Below the pieces are notes generated by a model. That model was not told where the DNA came from, did no database searches, and saw only the letters and a list, made by a program, of their open reading frames with translations. Below are positions 60,468 to 64,000 of a stretch of DNA of 64,000 nucleotides, in pieces; positions within the stretch are counted from its first letter, which is position 1, and every line of letters starts with the position of its first letter. The position numbers and the translations under genes were made by a program. Source of the stretch: Nonomuraea terrae (lineage in GTDB: Bacteria > Actinomycetota > Actinomycetes > Streptosporangiales > Streptosporangiaceae); contig NZ_SMKQ01000010.1 in assembly GCF_004348995.1 (NCBI RefSeq), positions 30,988 to 94,987 on the forward strand. The letters run 5' to 3'.

Positions 60468-61598
60468 TCAGTGCAAGGTGGCGAGTTGGGCGCGGTCGAA
60501 AGGTCTGAGGTCGGCGGTGCGTCCGGTCAGGATCTTGGCGGCCCAGCCGGGGTCGCCCAGCAAGGCGCGGCCCACCGCCACGAGGTCGAACTCGTCGCGC
60601 TCCATCCGGTCCAGCAGCCGGTCGATGCCGGCGACGCCGCTCGGCTCGCCCTCCACCGCCCTGGTGAACTCGTTGTCGAGCCCCACCGAGCCGACGCCGA
60701 TGGTGGCCTTGCCGGTGAGCTTCTTGGCCCAGCCGGCGAGGTTCAGGTCCGAGCCCGCGAACTCCGGCAGCCAGTACCGCCGGGTGGAACAGTGGAACGC
60801 GTCAGCCCCCGCCTCGGCGATCGGCGTGAGGATCGCCTCCAGTTCCTGCGGCGACGCGGCGATCCTCGCCGTGTAGTGACCCACCTTCCATTGGGACATC
60901 CGCAGGACGATGGGGAAATCCGCCGACACGGCCGCCCGGCAGGCCGCCACGATCTCGGCGGCGAACCGCGCCCGCGACGCGGGGTCACCGCCGTAGGCGT
61001 CGGCGCGCCGGTTCGTACGGGCCCAGAGGAACTGGTCGATGAGGTAGCCGTGGGCTCCGTGGAGCTCGACGCCGTCGAAGCCGAGCGCCTCGGCCGCGGC
61101 GGCTCCTGCGGCGTAGGCGGCGATCACGTCGTCCATGTCGGCCGTCGTCATCGCCCGGCCCGGCTCCGAGTCATCCAGGGGAACGCCTGAGGGGCCGATG
61201 CGGGGTGCGCCGGGAACCGGCGGGGCGCCCGCGACCCGCGCCATGCCGACGTGCCACAGCTGCGGCATGATCAGCCCGCCGGCCCGGTGGACGGCGTCCG
61301 CCACCCGGGCCCAGCCCGCGAGCGCGTCCTCGCCGTAGAAGCGGGGAACGCGGTCACGGGTACCGGCCGACGGATGACCGACGTACGCCCCCTCCGCGAT
61401 GATCAGCCCGACGCCGCCCTCGGCCCTGCGGGCGTAGTACCGCGCCACGTCCGCGCCGGGCACCCCACCGGGACAGAACTCCCGGGTCATCGGCGCCATC
61501 GCGATCCGGTTGGCGACCACCCGCCCTCCCAGGAAGAACGGGCGTAGGAGCACATCTCTGGCACGCACGGCAGAACTGCTGGACATCGGCATCATCAC
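60468..61598 (-). CDS. NADH:flavin oxidoreductase (old yellow enzyme family)
   Basis: Intact ene-reductase of 376 residues, FMN-dependent TIM barrel. IAMAPMTREF holds the FMN-side Thr, QLWHVGMAR the conserved Trp/His region, GVELHGAHGYLIDQFL the substrate-side His pair, and VAVGRALLGDPGWAAK the C-terminal phosphate-binding turn. It reduces activated C=C bonds or related substrates with NAD(P)H. ATG at 61598 or 61583 (both Met-rich). It contrasts with the decayed relative at 31573-32359. Confidence 0.92.
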   Translation of the reverse strand: MMMPMSSSSAVRARDVLLRPFFLGGRVVANRIAMAPMTREFCPGGVPGADVARYYARRAEGGVGLIIAEGAYVGHPSAGTRDRVPRFYGEDALAGWARVADAVHRAGGLIMPQLWHVGMARVAGAPPVPGAPRIGPSGVPLDDSEPGRAMTTADMDDVIAAYAAGAAAAEALGFDGVELHGAHGYLIDQFLWARTNRRADAYGGDPASRARFAAEIVAACRAAVSADFPIVLRMSQWKVGHYTARIAASPQELEAILTPIAEAGADAFHCSTRRYWLPEFAGSDLNLAGWAKKLTGKATIGVGSVGLDNEFTRAVEGEPSGVAGIDRLLDRMERDEFDLVAVGRALLGDPGWAAKILTGRTADLRPFDRAQLATLH

Positions 61599-61724
61599 CC
61601 TCCGTCACAAGAATGCCACTACATGTGACGATGCCGGTCCAGATCTCATGGCCGGCCCGGGCGACCCCCTTGAGCACGGCCGTGGCGGCGTCGCCGTCGC
61701 CGGCACGGCGCCAGGATCTCCACC

Positions 61725-62087
61725 TCATGCGTCCTTCGTCCCCGCGGCAGGCGGCTGCCAGGGCCAGCGGCCCTCCAGCTCCACCTCCAGGGAGAAACTG
61801 AGAAACGTCCGCACGAGGACGATCAGCGCGAGGACGCCGACGCTCGCGAACGTCGGAGAGATCGCGACCGTCCGGATGATGTCCGCGGCGACGAGGAACT
61901 CGAGCCCCAGCAGGATCGCCCGCCCGAGCCCCTTGCGGTACCTCTGGTAGGCGTCGTGAGCGGGACGCCGCAGCAGCAGCCGGTAGCCGAACCGGCAGGT
62001 CGCCACCAGCGCCCCCACCACGATGGCGGCGACGCCGGCCATGTCGACCGCCTGGCCGGCCATCTCGATGACGGGCTTCAGGTCCAT
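61725..62087 (-). CDS. DUF1622 membrane protein
   Basis: Small membrane protein of 120 residues with three hydrophobic segments (MAGVAAIVVGALVATCRFG, AILLGLEFLVAADIIRTVAI, VGVLALIVLVRTFLSF). The GLEFLVAADIIRT segment is the conserved core of the DUF1622 family. The function is not known. ATG at 62087 is 86 bp after the copper-protein gene on the same strand. A coupled ATGA at its end opens a short frame (61728 downward) that I do not consider a gene. Confidence 0.85.
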   Translation of the reverse strand: MDLKPVIEMAGQAVDMAGVAAIVVGALVATCRFGYRLLLRRPAHDAYQRYRKGLGRAILLGLEFLVAADIIRTVAISPTFASVGVLALIVLVRTFLSFSLEVELEGRWPWQPPAAGTKDA

Positions 62088-62173
62088 CGTCAGTCCTCTG
62101 GCCGGTGCTCCCCCGGTTGCCTTGCTCGCGAGCGAGCCGCGCGCCGGGGTTCCACGGTGTACCGCCGATGGGG

Positions 62174-62575
62174 TCAGCTGATCGCGTCGAGGAGGCGCCG
62201 GCAGTCACTCGCGCAGCCGCGGCACGCCTGGGCGCACAGCCGGCAGTGCTCGTGCATGCCGGCGTGACGTTCGCACTCCTCCGCGCAGCTGGTGCAGGCC
62301 TGGATGCACGCCTGCAGCTGGGCGCGGGTGATGTTGGCGTCGTAGCCGGTGTGGCGCGACAACACGCGGGCGGTCGCCTCGCAGATGTCGGCGCAGTCCA
62401 GGTCGGTGCGGATGCACTTGCGGAGCCGGTCGATCTCCTGCTCGCTCAGGCAGGCGTCGGCGCAGGCCGTGCACGCCTGTGCGCAGTCGAGGAGCGCCTG
62501 GACGGTGTCGGCGATCTGGCCCCGGTCGAGGTTGATGTCGGCGGGGTAGGTGTCGATCATTTCGCGTACCGGCAT
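62174..62575 (-). CDS. Cys-rich four-helix-bundle copper-binding protein (DUF326/Csp-like)
   Basis: Protein of 133 residues with thirteen or more cysteines in CxxxC-type pairs along four helices (CAQACTACADAC, CADICEATA, CIQACTSCAEEC, CRLCAQACRGCASDC), plus a His cluster (ERHAGMHEHC). This is the layout of cytosolic copper-storage proteins, which hold many Cu(I) ions inside the bundle. No export signal is present, so it should be cytoplasmic. The secreted copper enzymes at 46590-53516 show that this strain handles copper at the envelope too. ATG at 62575 with a GAGAAGGGATG-like leader. Confidence 0.9.
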   Translation of the reverse strand: MPVREMIDTYPADINLDRGQIADTVQALLDCAQACTACADACLSEQEIDRLRKCIRTDLDCADICEATARVLSRHTGYDANITRAQLQACIQACTSCAEECERHAGMHEHCRLCAQACRGCASDCRRLLDAIS

Positions 62576-62650
62576 GGCAGGACATCCCTTCTCTGCTTCC
62601 GAGCCTGCCCTACCCCCGCCGGCCGGCTGAAACGGTGAAGCGGCAAGTGA

Positions 62651-64000
62651 TCAGGCGAGCCCGTCCCGCGGGTCTGCGAGGGCGTCGCAGCTCATGGTGG
62701 CGGGGCCGGCGAGGCGCAGGGCGAGCAGCGCGACGTCGTCGGTGAAGTCGTCGCCGCGGTGCTGCAGCAGGCGATCGCACATCTCCTCGATGGGCAGATG
62801 ACGCAGCTCGGCGGCGGCCCGGGCCAGGCTGGCCATGCCCTCGTCGAGGCCGTGCACGGGATCCTCGATGAGCCCGTCGGTGTAGAGCACCAGAATGGAT
62901 CCGGCGCGGATGATCTGCTCGCAGTCCGGCCGGGACAACTCGGGCATGACCCCGAGGGGATGGCCCCCGTCGCTCCACAGGTAGCGGACGGGGCCGTCGG
63001 GGGGAACCAGCAGCGGAGGCGGGTGCCCGGCGCTCCCCCACCACAGCCGCCACTCACCGCCGGTGTGCCTTTCCAGGCGAGCCAGCAGAACGGTGGCCAT
63101 CGGACCGCCGTGCAGGCCGTGCAGCACCTCGTCGAGCCGTTGCAGGATGCGGGAGGGCGGCCGGCACTGTTCGTAGGCGATCACCCGCAACATGTTGGAG
63201 ATCTGGCTCATGACGGTGGCCGACCTCAGGTCGTGGCCCATCACGTCGCCGACCATCAGGCAGGGCACGCCGTCGGGCAGCATGATCGCGTCGTACCAGT
63301 CGCCGCCGATCTGCGGGACGGCGCCGGAGGGGCGGTAGCGCGCGCATGCCTGCAGGCCACGCAGATCGGGCAGCTTGGGGAGCAGGCTCCGCTGGAAGTC
63401 CTCGGTGCTGCGCCTGATCCGCTCGTACAGGCGGGCGTTCTCGATGGCGACACCGGCCGCGCTCGCCAGCGCCGCGATGATCCGCTCGTCGTCGTCGGTG
63501 AACGGCCCGCCGGAACGTTTGTCGGCGACGTACAGGTTGCCGTAGACGGTGCCGCGGACCAGGATCGGCGTCCCGATCAGGGTGCGCATCACCGGGTGCC
63601 CGGGGGGAACTCACGGAAGCTCGGATGGGCCTGCACGTCCTCCACGCGCAGCGGCCGGGGGTGTTCCACCAGCTCCGCCAGCAGTCCATGGGCGGTCGGC
63701 ATCCGGCCGACGGCGTCGTACACCTCTTGCGAGACGCCGCACGTGAACAGGTCGGCGAACTGGCCCTCCTCGCTCAGCACGCCGAGGGCGCCGTACCGGG
63801 CGTCCACCAGGTCGGCGGAGACCTCCACGATGGTGCGGAGCGCCGCGTTCAGCTCCAGCTCGGAACTGATCGCCAGCACGGCCTCCAGCAGGCGCGCCAT
63901 CCGGTCGTGCAGGTGCTGGATCTGCCTCAGCCCTTCCTGCATCCGCTGCAGATCCTCGGCACCCAACGGCTCCAGACTCCCGCCGAACGCGCCGCCATCC
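62651..64000 (-). pseudogene. GAF-SpoIIE (PP2C-like) phosphatase, frameshifted, 5' end outside window
   Basis: Regulatory phosphatase of the RsbU type. The N-terminal part (63589 to the window edge) is a helical start and GAF domain (LLEAVLAISSELELNAALRT, DARYGALGVLSEEG). It ends early at SFREFPPGTR. The next frame carries on with MMRTLIGTPILVRGTVYGNL and a complete SpoIIE domain (GGDWYDAI, VGDVMGHDL, LVLYTDGLIE, DDVALLAL). Restoring one base in the run at about 63598-63606 (CCC then GGGGGG on the plus strand) would give FPPGHPVMRTL in one frame. This is either a real phase change or a sequencing error; both domains are otherwise intact. Confidence 0.75.

Noticed and set aside
61613..61728. 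Short minus-strand frame starting with ATGA overlap after DUF1622 (MRWRSWRRAGDGDAATAVLK)
   Set aside because: The first 38 residues look protein-like, but the frame then runs through the intact ene-reductase gene in the wrong phase. At most it is a gene remnant.

Overview
The window is high-GC (roughly 70%) actinomycete chromosome. F420-type luciferase-family oxidoreductases, GntR, MarR and SigJ-type regulators, two P450s, Tat and lipoprotein secretion signals and 4-bp start/stop overlaps all fit a filamentous actinobacterium. Streptosporangiaceae (for example Nonomuraea) is my guess, not something I can prove from the sequence. I found no rRNA, tRNA, CRISPR array, complete insertion sequence or phage genes.

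Layout. 1-8457 is a sugar or amino-sugar catabolic locus: ABC permease (partial), Tat-type lipoprotein binding protein, ThuA protein, sugar-phosphate isomerase, epimerase, HutC-type GntR regulator, SIS isomerase, BadF-type sugar kinase and short-form dehydrogenase. 8549-11200 holds a P450 and a DUF2252 protein. 11202-18296 is a tightly overlapped minus-strand operon: molybdenum hydroxylase (large, 2Fe-2S and FAD subunits), MHS-family symporter, M20-like hydrolase and F420-type monooxygenase, opposed by a divergent FCD-type GntR gene. This looks like a dedicated catabolic route for an unknown heterocycle. 19210-29938 mixes a decayed secreted S8 peptidase, a second luciferase-family enzyme, a DASS transporter with glycerate kinase, malate:quinone oxidoreductase with its GntR regulator, and a cold-shock protein. 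30471-37194 has a methyltransferase, a MarR gene with a broken ene-reductase, a GDSL hydrolase, an NDH-2-like dehydrogenase, a SigJ-type sigma factor and a membrane protein.

37273-45942 is the most striking part: a seven-gene minus-strand operon joining a remodelled Hsp70, a GrpE-like protein, a J-like membrane protein with two septum-formation domains, a Ser/Thr kinase, a PP2C phosphatase, an FHA-winged-helix protein and a TPR/OmpA-like membrane protein. It reads as a chaperone machine wired to phospho-signalling and the envelope. The Hsp70 has a beta-rich domain where the inter-domain linker should be.

46590-53516 encodes three secreted proteins (two-domain multicopper oxidase, giant ThuA/discoidin/PQQ-dehydrogenase/PKD/DUF1080 protein, cupredoxin with four Ig-like repeats) that could form an extracellular sugar-to-oxygen electron relay. 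53567-64000 holds a sigma-amidohydrolase chimera, a doubled Imm49-type protein, a P450 with a broken MFS exporter and MarR regulator, a flavin reductase, an intact ene-reductase, a Cys-rich copper-binding protein and a GAF-SpoIIE phosphatase that is frameshifted and runs off the end.

A recurring theme is gene decay by internal deletion: the S8 peptidase, ene-reductase, sigma/amidohydrolase and MFS genes have all lost their middle parts. Several intergenic regions carry well-formed inverted repeats (CRP-type, three GTGGCC-type sites, paired CCTGT sites) that look like operators.
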